A DNA stretch of 64,000 nt from Pseudomonas putida (GTDB lineage: Bacteria; Pseudomonadota; Gammaproteobacteria; Pseudomonadales; Pseudomonadaceae), in assembly GCF_002025705.1 (NCBI RefSeq), contig NZ_CP018846.1:4207501-4271500 (forward strand), given 5' to 3'. The notes under the pieces were generated by a model, which did not search any database, was not told where the DNA came from, and was given only the letters and a program-made list of their open reading frames with translations. The translations under genes were made by a program, and so were the position numbers. This document shows, piece after piece, positions 1 through 8,001 of the stretch (position 1 is its first letter; the number at the start of each line of letters is the position of its first letter).

Positions 1-109
1 AGCCGAGGAACAGGCCGGTGCCAATCGCGCCGCCGAGGGCGATCAACTGGATGTGGCGGTTCTTCAGGCCCCGCTTGAGCTCGCCTGAATGCATGTTTTG
101 TCCACTCAT
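1..109 (-). CDS. aroP: AroP-type amino acid permease, N-terminal fragment
   Basis: The first 36 codons of a leftward gene that runs off the window edge. They read as a short hydrophilic head (MSGQNMHSGELKRGLKNRH) followed by the first membrane helix with IALGGAIGTGLFLG, the substrate-binding helix signature of the amino acid-polyamine-organocation superfamily. The head resembles Pseudomonas AroP (aromatic amino acid:H+ symporter of the inner membrane), but other amino acid transporters of this family, such as proline or GABA permeases, start in a similar way. The perfect TyrR/PhhR-type box upstream favours AroP. The start is the ATG at 109. Confidence 0.7.
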   Translation of the reverse strand, partial: MSGQNMHSGELKRGLKNRHIQLIALGGAIGTGLFLG

Positions 110-600
110 GAACGAAGTCACCTGCATTGTTTTTATCTGTGACGGAATCGGACCCACCGCGCTCGTGGCGCAGCGGAATGGGCAAGGTGGTTACCTTGGG
201 TTTCCTGCCAACGGATGCCGCCGGGGCGGATCAGCCAGGTGTTGGCAAGAGTGCGCGGTACGCAAGAGGGTCACAGGTAAAACGCGGCGCACTGTATACC
301 CCTGCAAACGCGCAGGCGTCAACGCGTTGCATCGTTTCCTCGGGAAAAAACGCAGCGATCCTGTGGTAGGAGCCTGAAAAGGCGAAGTGATCGGCGTACA
401 TGGCGCCTCCATTTGTTGTTTTGTCAGCCCGGCTCTGTGGACGGGCTCTTGCACACGGCAATGAGCGCTATATCACCGTGGTACGGGGGTTTGGGCAAGA
501 CTGGGCAGGAGGAAGGCAGGGGCTTTGCGGCGGGTGGTGCGGCAAGTTCTGTTTACACGAACAGGAAAATTCCGAAATCCAGACTGAATTCGAGCAGTTC

Positions 601-618
601 TGTAAAAATTTATTTACA
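601..618. promoter_or_regulatory. TyrR/PhhR-type operator
   Basis: TGTAAA-AATTTA-TTTACA is an exact match to the TGTAAA-N6-TTTACA consensus bound by TyrR and its Pseudomonas relative PhhR, which control aromatic amino acid transport and catabolism. It lies about 490 bp upstream of the permease start, in an AT-rich stretch. The match is seen directly; its use by PhhR and its link to the permease are inferred. Confidence 0.6.
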
Positions 619-672
619 TGGTGGTTTGGAAACTTGCCAGTCGTCCGAAAAATTCTTTTTGTTCAATATCTT

Positions 673-804
673 GGGGCCGCTTTGCGGCCCTTTCCGACCG
701 GTCCGGCGCCCCGGCAAGGCCGCTCCTACAGGTGATCGCGTGCTTCTGTAGGAGCGGCCTTGCCGGGGCGCCGGACCGGTCGGAAAGGGCTGCGCAGCAG
801 CCCC
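673..804. repeat. REP-like inverted pair, long-arm family
   Basis: Two inverted copies (673-732 and 746-804) of a unit of about 59 bp whose arms carry GACCGGTCCGGCGCC and end in the GCCGCTCCTACAG motif typical of Pseudomonas REP elements. The same long-arm family recurs at 18357-18491 and in the left half of 9343-9465. It lies just downstream of rluB. Confidence 0.85.
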
Positions 805-820
805 AGATTCTCACAGGCAT

Positions 821-846
821 AAAAAAACCAGCCCGAAGGCTGGTTC
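821..846 (-). terminator. Rho-independent terminator of rluB
   Basis: On the minus strand a GAACCAGCC / GGCTGG stem with a short loop is followed by a run of seven T residues (seen as A on the plus strand at 821-827). It starts about 20 bp after the rluB stop codon. Confidence 0.85.
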
Positions 847-865
847 TCATTGCTGCACTTACCGA

Positions 866-1972
866 TCAACCACGCGGCTTGCCGCGGCCACGGCCGGCCG
901 GCTTGTCACCGTCAGGTTTGCCGGGGCGCTTGCGCATCTCACTCGGGCGCTCGGCCACGGCGCTGCCACGGTTGCCTTTGCGCGGCGCTTCGTCGCGCGA
1001 CTGACGCGCAGGGCGCTCACCCGAGGTATCCCGCGGCTGACGTGCCGGGCGCTCAGCGGCTGCAGCACCGCCTTCATGGGCCGGGCGCAGGCTACGTACG
1101 CGCTCGTTGCGCCCCATCGGCCGGCTCGACTTGCGCTGCAGGCGCTCCATCTTGTCCTTGGCCTTGAGGTTCAGGGTTGGCAGCGCCACCGGCTGCAAGC
1201 CTACTTCAGCAGCCAGGATGTCGATCTCGCCCTGGGTCATTTCACGCCAGCGGCCCATCGGCAGGTCGGAGTTGAGGAACACCGGGCCGAAACGCACGCG
1301 CTTCAGGCGGCTGACCACCATGCCCTGGGACTCCCACAGGCGGCGCACTTCACGGTTGCGGCCTTCCATCACCACGCAGTGGTACCAGTGGTTGAAGCCT
1401 TCGCCACCTGGCGCCTTCTGGATGTCGGTGAACTTGGCCGGGCCGTCTTCGAGCATCACGCCCGCCTTCAGGCGGTCGATCATCTCGTCGTCGACTTCGC
1501 CACGTACACGTACGGCGTATTCGCGGTCCATCTCGTAGGACGGGTGCATCAGGCGGTTGGCCAGCTCACCGTCGGTGGTGAACAGCAGCAGGCCAGTGGT
1601 GTTGATGTCCAGACGGCCGATGTTGATCCAGCGACCTTCTTTCGGCCGTGGCAGGCGGTCGAACACGGTCGGGCGGCCCTCCGGGTCGTCACGGGTGCAG
1701 ATCTCGCCATCGGGCTTGTTGTACATGATCACCCGGCGCGTGGCTTCGGCAGCCTCTTCGCGCTTGATCAGCTTGCCGTCGACGGTGATGGCGTCGTGCA
1801 GGTCGACGCGCAGACCGAGGGTGGCCTCGACGCCGTTGACCTTGATGCGGCCCTGGCTGATCCAGGCTTCGACGTCACGGCGCGAACCGACGCCAATGCG
1901 CGCCAGCACTTTCTGCAGCTTCTCGCCGGCTGGCGGGGTGATTTCGGTATTTTGCAGGTCTTGCTCACTCAT
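866..1972 (-). CDS. rluB: 23S rRNA pseudouridine synthase B
   Basis: RluB/RsuA-family enzyme expected to convert the 23S rRNA uridine equivalent to E. coli U2605 to pseudouridine. An S4 RNA-binding domain occupies about residues 17-75 (EKLQKVLARIGVGSRRDVE), followed by the catalytic domain with GRLDINTTGLLLFTTDG; Asp122 is the predicted nucleophile. The protein has 368 residues, longer than E. coli RluB, because of a basic, Arg/Lys/Pro-rich disordered C-terminal tail of about 90 residues, common in Pseudomonas RluB and likely RNA-binding. It follows scpB in the same direction after 272 bp, so it may be read with the scpAB operon or from its own promoter, and it ends at a clear terminator. Confidence 0.95.
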   Translation of the reverse strand: MSEQDLQNTEITPPAGEKLQKVLARIGVGSRRDVEAWISQGRIKVNGVEATLGLRVDLHDAITVDGKLIKREEAAEATRRVIMYNKPDGEICTRDDPEGRPTVFDRLPRPKEGRWINIGRLDINTTGLLLFTTDGELANRLMHPSYEMDREYAVRVRGEVDDEMIDRLKAGVMLEDGPAKFTDIQKAPGGEGFNHWYHCVVMEGRNREVRRLWESQGMVVSRLKRVRFGPVFLNSDLPMGRWREMTQGEIDILAAEVGLQPVALPTLNLKAKDKMERLQRKSSRPMGRNERVRSLRPAHEGGAAAAERPARQPRDTSGERPARQSRDEAPRKGNRGSAVAERPSEMRKRPGKPDGDKPAGRGRGKPRG

Positions 1973-2130
1973 CTGGGCACCTCCCGGTGTAGGAATGAAA
2001 ACAGGGTTCTGGCGACGAACGCGCCAAAAGGCCGCGCATCATACGCGGTTCGCTGGGGGAACGCACTGGAGGGTAGAGGGTTTTGTCAGCTTTGCGAGTG
2101 AATTCTGCCTAATGGTGATGTGTGGCCAGT

Positions 2131-2229
2131 GCCTGCCCTTTCGCGGGTAAACCCGCTCCCACAAGGAGGTCACATCCTGATTGCGGCGCAGTACCTGTAG
2201 GAGCGGGTTTACCCGCAAAAGGGCCGGCA
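2131..2229. repeat. REP-like inverted pair
   Basis: Inverted copies of the GCGGGTAAACCCGCTCC type (about 2133-2161 and 2196-2229) fill most of the space between scpB and rluB. Such pairs can fold as stem-loops that stabilise or end transcripts. Confidence 0.8.
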
Positions 2230-2244
2230 CACGCGGCAAAAGAG

Positions 2245-3015
2245 TCAGGGCTCTGACTTGCCCTCTTCCTCTACCGAAACCTCCGGCTCTTCCTCACGAA
2301 GGTCATCGAAGTCGGTCTTCAGCCCCTCCTCCATGGCATCCAGCTCCACCAGCAGGCTGCGGAAGCTGGTCTCATCCTTCGGTTCAGCCACCTCCTCTTC
2401 CTCACCCAGGCTGGCATCGGCCAGCGCCTGCAGGTGTGCCGGCACCGGCGCGTCATCCGGATCGAGCAGTGGCTCCGGTTCCATTTCGCGCAGTTCCGCA
2501 AGCGCTGGCAGCTCGTCCAGGCTCTTGAGGTTGAAGTGATCGAGAAACGCCTTGGTGGTGGCGAACATCGCCGGGCGCCCGGGCACTTCGCGGTGGCCGA
2601 CCACGCGAATCCACTCGCGCTCCATCAGCGTCTTGATGATGTTGCTGTTGACCGCTACCCCCCGTACATCCTCGATCTCGCCACGGGTGATGGGCTGGCG
2701 GTAGGCGATCAGCGCCATGGTTTCGAGCAGTGCCCGGGAATACCGCTGCGGGCGCTCCTCCCACAGCCGGCCAACCCAGGGCGCGAAGGTTTCGCGAATC
2801 TGCAGGCGGTAACCGGTGGCCACTTCCTTGAGCTCGAAAGCCCGCCCGGCGCAAGACTTGCCGAGCACTTCCAGGGCTTTTCTGAACACCTTGGGCTCAG
2901 GCCGCTCGGCTTCTTCGAACAGCTCGTACAGGCGTTCGAGGGACTGCGGCTTGCCCGAGGCGAGCAGGAAGGCTTCGATCAGCGACGCCAGGTCGCGGGG
3001 TTCATTCAGATTCAT
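2245..3015 (-). CDS. scpB: Segregation and condensation protein B
   Basis: ScpB, the winged-helix kleisin partner that with ScpA and SMC forms the bacterial condensin for chromosome segregation. The core (about residues 5-180) holds two winged-helix domains, with the family stretch ETMALIAYRQPITRGEIEDVRGV near the middle. The C-terminal 75 residues are very acidic (runs of Glu) and probably disordered, an extension usual in Pseudomonas. The frame is open further upstream, but I place the start at the ATG at 3015 (MNLNEPRDLASLIEAFLLAS), where family homology begins. That start lies inside the end of scpA with a 14-bp overlap, which points to translational coupling. About 256 residues. Confidence 0.93.
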   Translation of the reverse strand: MNLNEPRDLASLIEAFLLASGKPQSLERLYELFEEAERPEPKVFRKALEVLGKSCAGRAFELKEVATGYRLQIRETFAPWVGRLWEERPQRYSRALLETMALIAYRQPITRGEIEDVRGVAVNSNIIKTLMEREWIRVVGHREVPGRPAMFATTKAFLDHFNLKSLDELPALAELREMEPEPLLDPDDAPVPAHLQALADASLGEEEEVAEPKDETSFRSLLVELDAMEEGLKTDFDDLREEEPEVSVEEEGKSEP

Positions 3016-3871
3016 CAGGTTCTTCGACAGACTCGGGGCGCAGCCGCACATGGATCGGCGCGAAAGGCTCATTCTGCACCAGTTCGACCAGCGATTCCTT
3101 CACCAGCTCGAGGATCGCCATGAAGGTCACCACCACGCCGAGCTTGCCCTCCTCGGGCGTGAACAACTCGACGAACGGCACGAACGCGCCGCCCTTGAGG
3201 CGCTCCAGCACGTCGCTCATGCGCTCGCGGGTAGACAGCGTCTCGCGGGTGATCTGGTGGCTTTCGAACAGGTCGTTGCGGCGCATGACCTCGGCCATGG
3301 ACACCAGCAGCTCCTCAAGGCTGACCTGCGGCAGCAGCTTGCGCACTTTCGCCTGCGGCGCCTCCAGGCGCGGTACGACAATCTCGCGGCCAACCCGTGG
3401 CAGCTCGTCGATGCCCTCGGCGGCGGCCTTGAAACGCTCGTACTCCTGCAGGCGGCGGATCAGCTCGGCGCGTGGGTCGCCCTCTTCTTCCTCGATCGCG
3501 GCCGAGCGCGGCAGCAGCATGCGCGACTTGATCTCGGCGAGCATGGCCGCCATCACCAGGTATTCGGCCGCCAGCTCCAGGCGCACGCTCTTCATCAGCT
3601 CGACGTAGCCCATGTACTGGCGGGTGATTTCCGCCACCGGGATGTCGAGGATGTCGATGTTCTGCTTGCGGATCAGGTACAGCAGCAGGTCCAGCGGGCC
3701 CTCGAACGCTTCGAGGATGACTTCCAGGGCGTCGGGCGGGATGTACAGGTCCAGCGGCAACTCGGTCAGCGCTTCACCGTAGACCAGCGCCAGCTGCAAC
3801 TGCTGGGGGGGCGATTGTGTTTGCACCTGCGCCTGTTCGGCCGGTGCCTCGGGTGCTTCTACCTGACTCAC
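3002..3871 (-). CDS. scpA: Segregation and condensation protein A
   Basis: ScpA kleisin, which bridges SMC heads and binds ScpB in chromosome condensation. 289 residues. The kleisin core begins at about residue 50 with EAFEGPLDLLLYLIRKQNIDILDIPVAEIT, the N-terminal SMC-neck-binding part, and LAAEYLVMAAMLAEIKSRMLLPR follows. The C-terminal winged helix is around residues 225-275. The first 45 residues (Gln/Ala/Pro-rich) are low complexity. The start codon is GTG at 3871, which shares GTGA with the yciO stop, so translation of the two is coupled. It is third in the leftward chain of PHP ribonuclease, yciO, scpA and scpB. Confidence 0.95.
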   Translation of the reverse strand: MSQVEAPEAPAEQAQVQTQSPPQQLQLALVYGEALTELPLDLYIPPDALEVILEAFEGPLDLLLYLIRKQNIDILDIPVAEITRQYMGYVELMKSVRLELAAEYLVMAAMLAEIKSRMLLPRSAAIEEEEGDPRAELIRRLQEYERFKAAAEGIDELPRVGREIVVPRLEAPQAKVRKLLPQVSLEELLVSMAEVMRRNDLFESHQITRETLSTRERMSDVLERLKGGAFVPFVELFTPEEGKLGVVVTFMAILELVKESLVELVQNEPFAPIHVRLRPESVEEPDESE

Positions 3872-4497
3872 GCGTTGACCATGAACGGCGTAGGGTCGCC
3901 GCAGCCTTCGCGGATCAGTTCAGGCTCGTCGCCGGAAAGGTCGATGATGGTCGAGGCCTTGAGGTCACCGAAGCCGCCATCGATGACCAGGTCGACATGG
4001 TGCTCCAGACGCTCGCGAATCTCGTAGGGGTCGGTCATTGGCTCGGTGTCGCCCGGCAGGATCAGGCTCACACTCATCAACGGCTCGCCCAGTTCGGCCA
4101 GCAACGCCAGGGTGATGGCGTGGTCCGGCACGCGCAAACCAATGGTACGGCGCTTTTCATGCAGCAGCAGGCGCGGCACTTCGCGGGTACCGTTGAGGAT
4201 GAAGGTGTACGGCCCCGGCACATGGGCCTTGAGCAGGCGGAAGGTGCCGGTGTCGACCTTGGCGTACAACCCCAGCTGCGACATGTCGCAACACATCAGG
4301 GTGAAGTTGTGGGTCTTGTCCAGGCCGCGCAGACGGCGCACCCGCTCGATTGCTGCCTTGTCGCCGATCTGGCAACCCAGGGCATAGGCCGAGTCAGTCG
4401 GATAGACCACCACACCACCCTTGCGGATGATCTCCACCGCCTGGCGAATCAGGCGCGGCTGCGGGTTCTCCGGATGAATCTGGAAAAATTGGCTCAC
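3868..4497 (-). CDS. yciO: YciO family protein (Sua5/YciO/YrdC fold)
   Basis: YrdC-fold protein close to E. coli YciO. The family includes the threonylcarbamoyl-AMP synthases of tRNA t6A synthesis; the physiological substrate of YciO itself is less certain. Diagnostic stretches are SQFFQIHPENPQ at the N-terminus, VVYPTDSAYALGC (ATP and carbonate site), HNFTLMC, and PGPYTFILNGTREVPR with KRRTIGLRVP. I use the GTG at 4497 because homology to YciO begins exactly there and an AGGA lies about 9 bp upstream. An in-frame ATG further up would run into the PHP gene. The gene starts 13 bp after the PHP gene stop and overlaps scpA at GTGA. About 209 residues. Confidence 0.9.
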   Translation of the reverse strand: MSQFFQIHPENPQPRLIRQAVEIIRKGGVVVYPTDSAYALGCQIGDKAAIERVRRLRGLDKTHNFTLMCCDMSQLGLYAKVDTGTFRLLKAHVPGPYTFILNGTREVPRLLLHEKRRTIGLRVPDHAITLALLAELGEPLMSVSLILPGDTEPMTDPYEIRERLEHHVDLVIDGGFGDLKASTIIDLSGDEPELIREGCGDPTPFMVNA

Positions 4498-4510
4498 GAA
4501 GTCATCCTGT

Positions 4511-5371
4511 TCATAGCGCCATAGGCTGTTCATGGCTGAATCGACGCCACAAAGGTGGCAAGTCCTCGGGCAATGGCCGGTAGGCACCGATCTCGCCCCA
4601 GGTGCCGGGGCCGTGGAAATCGCTGCCAGCGCTTGCCAGCAGGCCGAACTCACGGGTAAGGATGGACATCGTGCCCACCTGCTCGGCCGGCATCATCCCG
4701 TTGACCACTTCAAGTGCCTGCCCGCCTGCCTGAATATAGTCGGCAATCAGCCGCCTGCGCTTGCTGCGGGTCAGATCGTAGTGCATGGGGTGCGCAAGGC
4801 TCACCCAGGCGTTGGACTGACGCAGGGTGGCGACAGTTTCGTCCAGGGTTGGCCAGTGCTGCTTGACGTCGCCCAACTTGCCGGCCCCCAGCCACTTGCG
4901 GAAGGCCTCGCCGCGGTCCTTGACATGGCCGGCGCGCACCATGAACTCGGCAAAATGTGGCCGCGCGGGTGCGTTGCCGCTGTCCCCCAGCTCTTGCTGC
5001 ACGGCCCGCGCGCCGTCGAGGGCACCGGGCATGCCCTTGGCCGCCAACCGTTTGTCGATTTCCTCGGCGCGCAACCAGCGGCCACGGTGCAGGGCCTCGA
5101 TGGCCTGGAGCAAAGGCGGCGCATCGAGCGGGAAGTGGTAGCCCAGCACATGAATGGTCGCGCCCCCCCAGGTGCACGACAGCTCTACCCCGCTGACCCA
5201 GCGCATGCCGCGCGCGTGGCAGGCCTGGCGCGCCTCGGGCAGGCCTTCGAGGGTGTCGTGGTCGGTCAGTGCCAGCGTTTGCACCCCGTGCTCGTGGGCC
5301 CGGGCGACCAGGTCCGTGGGCGACAGGGCGCCGTCGGAGGCCGTGCTGTGACAGTGCAGATCAACATTCAT
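4511..5371 (-). CDS. rnm: PHP-domain 5'-3' exoribonuclease (RNase AM / YciV)
   Basis: PHP (polymerase and histidinol phosphatase) metal-dependent hydrolase of the TrpH/YciV family. The E. coli member, RNase AM, trims rRNA 5' ends and hydrolyses 3',5'-bisnucleotides. Metal-ligand motifs are seen in order: DLHCHSTASDG (residues 4-14), LTDHDTLEG (36-44), SGVELSCTW (60-68), SLAHP near 190 and GSDFHGPG near 255. 286 residues, normal for the family. It heads the leftward operon with yciO, scpA and scpB, and its start lies 67 bp from the divergent yciB start, so the two promoters share a short intergenic region. Confidence 0.93.
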   Translation of the reverse strand: MNVDLHCHSTASDGALSPTDLVARAHEHGVQTLALTDHDTLEGLPEARQACHARGMRWVSGVELSCTWGGATIHVLGYHFPLDAPPLLQAIEALHRGRWLRAEEIDKRLAAKGMPGALDGARAVQQELGDSGNAPARPHFAEFMVRAGHVKDRGEAFRKWLGAGKLGDVKQHWPTLDETVATLRQSNAWVSLAHPMHYDLTRSKRRRLIADYIQAGGQALEVVNGMMPAEQVGTMSILTREFGLLASAGSDFHGPGTWGEIGAYRPLPEDLPPLWRRFSHEQPMAL

Positions 5372-5438
5372 GGAGGAGCGCTTTCGCTGGAATCGATGTT
5401 TGTTATTATGCCGTCACATCCCGATTCTGGCTGCCATT

Positions 5439-6032
5439 GTGAAACAATTCATCGATTTCATCCCGCTGCTGCTGTTCTTCATCGTCTACAAGCTCGACCC
5501 ACGGCCGATGGACGTCGCTGGCCACAGCTTCGAATTCGGCGGCATCTACAGTGCCACGGCGATGCTGATCATCAGCTCGCTGCTGGTGTACGGCGCGCTG
5601 TTCCTGCGCCAGCGCAAGCTGGAAAAGGGCCAGTGGCTGACCTTGGTCGCCTGCCTGGTGTTCGGCGGCCTGACCCTGACTTTCCACAGCGAAACCTTCC
5701 TCAAGTGGAAGGCGCCGGTGGTCAACTGGCTGTTCGCCCTGGCCTTTGCCGGTAGCCACTTCATCGGCGACCGGGTGCTGATCAAACGCATCATGGGCCA
5801 TGCGCTGACCCTGCCCGATGCCATCTGGTCGCGCCTGAACGTGGCCTGGATCGCCTTCTTCGTGTTCTGCGGTGCTGCCAACCTGTTCGTCGCCTTCACC
5901 TTCCAGGAGTTCTGGGTCGACTTCAAGGTGTTCGGCAGCCTCGGCATGACCGTGCTGTTCCTGGTGGCGCAGGGTGTGTACCTGTCGCGCCACCTGCACG
6001 ACGACCCTTCCACCTCCAAACCCAAGGATTGA
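5439..6032 (+). CDS. yciB: Inner membrane septation protein A (YciB/IspZ)
   Basis: YciB (IspZ, septation protein A) is an inner-membrane protein with about five helices that interacts with division and elongation proteins and affects envelope synthesis. The start is GTG at 5439, giving KQFIDFIPLLLFFIVYKL, which matches the family N-terminus; upstream in-frame codons are not conserved. Other family marks are GGLTLTFHSETFLKWK, LPDAIWSRLNVAW and FVFCGAANLFVAF. 197 residues. The yciI gene follows after a single base, so they form an operon as in many Pseudomonas. Confidence 0.93.
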   Translation: MKQFIDFIPLLLFFIVYKLDPRPMDVAGHSFEFGGIYSATAMLIISSLLVYGALFLRQRKLEKGQWLTLVACLVFGGLTLTFHSETFLKWKAPVVNWLFALAFAGSHFIGDRVLIKRIMGHALTLPDAIWSRLNVAWIAFFVFCGAANLFVAFTFQEFWVDFKVFGSLGMTVLFLVAQGVYLSRHLHDDPSTSKPKD

Positions 6033-6033
6033 C

Positions 6034-6333
6034 ATGCTCTACGCCATCATCGCCAGCGACGTCGCGAACTCCCTGGAAAAACGCCTGGCCGCACGCCCGG
6101 CGCACATCGAGCGCCTGCAGCAGCTCAAGGCCGAAGGCCGCGTGGTGCTGGCCGGCCCGCACCCGGCCATCGACAGCAACGACCCGGGTGAAGCTGGCTT
6201 CAGCGGCAGCCTGATCGTCGCCGAGTTCGACTCCCTGGCCGCTGCCCAGGCCTGGGCCGATGCCGACCCTTACATCGCCGCAGGCGTGTACGAAAAGGTC
6301 ATCGTCAAGCCGTTCAAGCAAGTCCTGCCTTGA
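6034..6333 (+). CDS. yciI: YciI family protein
   Basis: Small 99-residue YCII-domain protein (ferredoxin-like fold). It carries the conserved pattern LYAIIASDVANSLEKRLAARPAHIERL and a GPHPAID segment; the conserved His and Asp are thought to form a catalytic pair in the family, but its reaction is not established. The ATG at 6034 lies one base after the yciB stop, so its start is fixed by coupling. Confidence 0.92.
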   Translation: MLYAIIASDVANSLEKRLAARPAHIERLQQLKAEGRVVLAGPHPAIDSNDPGEAGFSGSLIVAEFDSLAAAQAWADADPYIAAGVYEKVIVKPFKQVLP

Positions 6334-6341
6334 CCTGATAT

Positions 6342-6460
6342 CGCGTCGTCTGCTTCGCGGGCAAGCCGGGGCGCCGAACCGCCGCTCCCACAGGGATTGC
6401 ACAGGCCCGAAGGCTGCCAGAGACCTGTGGGTGCGGGCTTGCCCGCGAAGAGGGCGACGC
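6342..6460. repeat. REP-like inverted pair
   Basis: Two inverted copies of the CTTCGCGGGCAAGCC family between yciI and the response regulator. The left copy carries a GGGGCGCCGAACC insertion-like variant, so the arms are imperfect. Confidence 0.75.
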
Positions 6461-6558
6461 AGCCTCCCCCGCTCCAATTGCACACTCGTCCTCAGTCTGC
6501 GGTATCTTTGCCACTGGCGGACACAGTAGACGCCGTCAATGGTTGAATTGAGTGAGTC

Positions 6559-7236
6559 ATGAGCGAGCTGTTACTGATTGATGATGACCAGGAACTCTGC
6601 GAGCTGCTAGGCAGCTGGCTGACCCAGGAAGGGTTTGCGGTACGCGCCTGCCACGATGGCCAGAGCGCGCGCCAGGCATTGGCCGAGCATGCCCCGGCGG
6701 CCGTGGTGCTGGATGTGATGCTGCCCGACGGCAGCGGCCTGGAGCTGCTCAAGCAGCTGCGCAGCGAGCATGCCGAGCTGCCGGTGCTGATGTTGTCGGC
6801 CCGTGGCGAACCCCTGGACCGCATCCTCGGCCTGGAACTGGGCGCCGACGATTACCTGGCCAAGCCCTGTGACCCCCGTGAGCTCACCGCCCGCCTGCGC
6901 GCCGTGCTGCGCCGCAGCCACCCCACCGCCACCACCACCCAGCTGGAGATCGGAGACCTGGCGTTCAGCCCGGTGCGAGGGGTGGTCAGCATCGACGGCC
7001 GCGACATGAGCCTGACGCTGTCCGAAAGCCGCATCCTCGAAGCGCTGCTGCGCCAGCCCGGCGAGCCGCTGGACAAGCAGGAACTGGCGCAGATAGCCCT
7101 GGGGCGCAAGCTGACTCTGTATGACCGCAGCCTGGACATGCACGTCAGCAACCTGCGCAAGAAGGTTGGCCCGCATGCCGATGGGCGGCCACGGATCGTC
7201 GCGCTGCGTAGCCGCGGTTACTACTACAGCCTCTGA
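6559..7236 (+). CDS. OmpR-family response regulator, CpxR-like
   Basis: 225-residue response regulator. The receiver domain (1-115) has the acidic pair IDDD at 7-10, phospho-acceptor Asp52 in VVLDVMLPDGSG, and Lys102 in LGADDYLAKP. The C-terminal winged helix (about 125-225) ends with LDMHVSNLRKKVG and IVALRSRGYYYSL, the DNA-recognition and wing region of the OmpR/PhoB class. A Spy/CpxP-like protein and a CpxA-like kinase follow in the same direction, and a GTAAA-N6-GTAAA box precedes the Spy-like gene. This suggests a Cpx-type envelope stress circuit. The regulator is separated from the kinase by the Spy-like gene, unlike E. coli cpxRA. Confidence 0.9.
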   Translation: MSELLLIDDDQELCELLGSWLTQEGFAVRACHDGQSARQALAEHAPAAVVLDVMLPDGSGLELLKQLRSEHAELPVLMLSARGEPLDRILGLELGADDYLAKPCDPRELTARLRAVLRRSHPTATTTQLEIGDLAFSPVRGVVSIDGRDMSLTLSESRILEALLRQPGEPLDKQELAQIALGRKLTLYDRSLDMHVSNLRKKVGPHADGRPRIVALRSRGYYYSL

Positions 7237-7238
7237 CC

Positions 7239-7358
7239 TTGTGGGAGCGGCCTTGTGTCGCGAAAGGGCTGCGAAGCAGCCCCAGCAAAGCCCGCATGAA
7301 TACCGAATCCCAGGGGCTGCTGCGCAGCCCTTTCGCGACACAAGGCCGCTCCCACAGG
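7239..7358. repeat. REP-like inverted pair, CGACACAAGG family
   Basis: Two inverted units of the GGAGCGGCCTTGTGTCGCGAAAGG type (about 7239-7283 and 7312-7358) directly after the response regulator stop. Related pairs lie at 52065-52184 and 56985-57102. Confidence 0.85.
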
Positions 7359-7423
7359 AATCGCGCCTGCTTCTAAAAGTTGAGCCAGACAATTGCCTTG
7401 CCCCCGCAACATATCCACTCATC

Positions 7424-7439
7424 TTTACCCTGCCTTTAC
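7424..7439 (-). promoter_or_regulatory. CpxR-type direct repeat
   Basis: On the minus strand this reads GTAAA-GGCAGG-GTAAA, two GTAAA half-sites with an 11-bp period, which fits the tandem GTAAA consensus bound by CpxR. It lies about 80 bp upstream of the Spy-like gene and between the two genes of the putative two-component system. Binding by the adjacent regulator is inferred from position. Confidence 0.55.
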
Positions 7440-7519
7440 GCTGCGCTGACTGCGCTTGACCTTGATCTCCCTAGACTGAGCTCATCCGGTAACCACCGGC
7501 CTATGACAGGAGAGACACC

Positions 7520-7936
7520 ATGCGCAAGACCCTTATCGCTCTGATGTTCGCCGCCGCCCTGCCAACCGTGGCCATGGCCATGCCTGAAGGCGGCCAGCGT
7601 CACGACGGCCCGCATCATCGCGGTGATGCGCCTTTCGCCCAACTGGACCTGAGCCGCGACCAGCGCCAGCAGATCGGCAAGCTGATGGGCGAGCAGATGA
7701 AGAACCGCCACGAAATCACCGAGCGCTACCTGAACAAGCTGCCGGCAGCCGACCAGAAGGCCATGAAAGACGAACTCAAGGCCAGCCACGACAAGACCGA
7801 CAGCCAGGTCCGCGCACTGCTCAAGCCTGACCAGCAGAAGAAATTCGACGAACTGCAGAAGGAACGCGAAGCACGCAAGGCTGAATGGAAGGAGTTCCAG
7901 GCCTGGAAAGCTGAAAAAGCTGGCAAGGCCCAGTAA
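7520..7936 (+). CDS. Spy/CpxP-like periplasmic protein (LTXXQ motif)
   Basis: 138 residues with a Sec signal peptide (about 1-20, ending AMA) and a highly charged, all-helical mature part. LDLSRDQRQQIGKLMGEQMK and LLKPDQQKKFDELQKE are the paired LTxxQ-type motifs of the Spy/CpxP family, periplasmic chaperones or sensor repressors of Cpx-type kinases. It lies between a CpxR-like regulator and a CpxA-like kinase, below a GTAAA direct repeat, so it is probably both a target and a modulator of that system. A strong SD (CAGGAGAGA) precedes the ATG. Confidence 0.88.
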   Translation: MRKTLIALMFAAALPTVAMAMPEGGQRHDGPHHRGDAPFAQLDLSRDQRQQIGKLMGEQMKNRHEITERYLNKLPAADQKAMKDELKASHDKTDSQVRALLKPDQQKKFDELQKEREARKAEWKEFQAWKAEKAGKAQ

Positions 7937-7949
7937 GCTGTCACCCAAT

Positions 7950-7984
7950 GCCCGGCCCGCCCTCAAGCGGGCCGGGCTTTTCCC
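7950..7984 (+). terminator. Rho-independent terminator after the Spy-like gene
   Basis: GCCCGGCCCGC / GCGGGCCGGGC stem with a 5-base loop followed by TTTT, 13 bp after the stop of the Spy-like gene. It partly insulates the downstream kinase gene, whose SD begins only a few bases later, so kinase expression may depend on readthrough. Confidence 0.85.
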
Positions 7985-8001
7985 GTTTACAGGAGGTGCT
8001 C

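Larger units (their letters stand above)
110..865. other. Long intergenic region upstream of the permease
   Basis: About 750 bp without a convincing gene between the permease start and the rluB stop. Seen in it: a TGTAAA-N6-TTTACA box at 601-618, a stretch around 540-665 that is more AT-rich than its surroundings, a long-armed REP-like inverted pair at 673-804, and the rluB terminator at 821-846. The several overlapping short open frames here have no recognisable family, poor starts and mutual overlap, so I do not call them. The region probably carries the permease promoter and a long leader. Confidence 0.6.

Noticed and set aside
673..804. Inverted repeats as insertion sequence ends
   Set aside because: No transposase lies between or near any of the inverted pairs and the pairs share the known Pseudomonas REP pattern, so they are palindromic intergenic repeats, not IS ends.
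127..850. Several small open frames upstream of the permease
   Set aside because: They overlap each other on both strands, partly run through a REP pair, and lack good start signals or known families.
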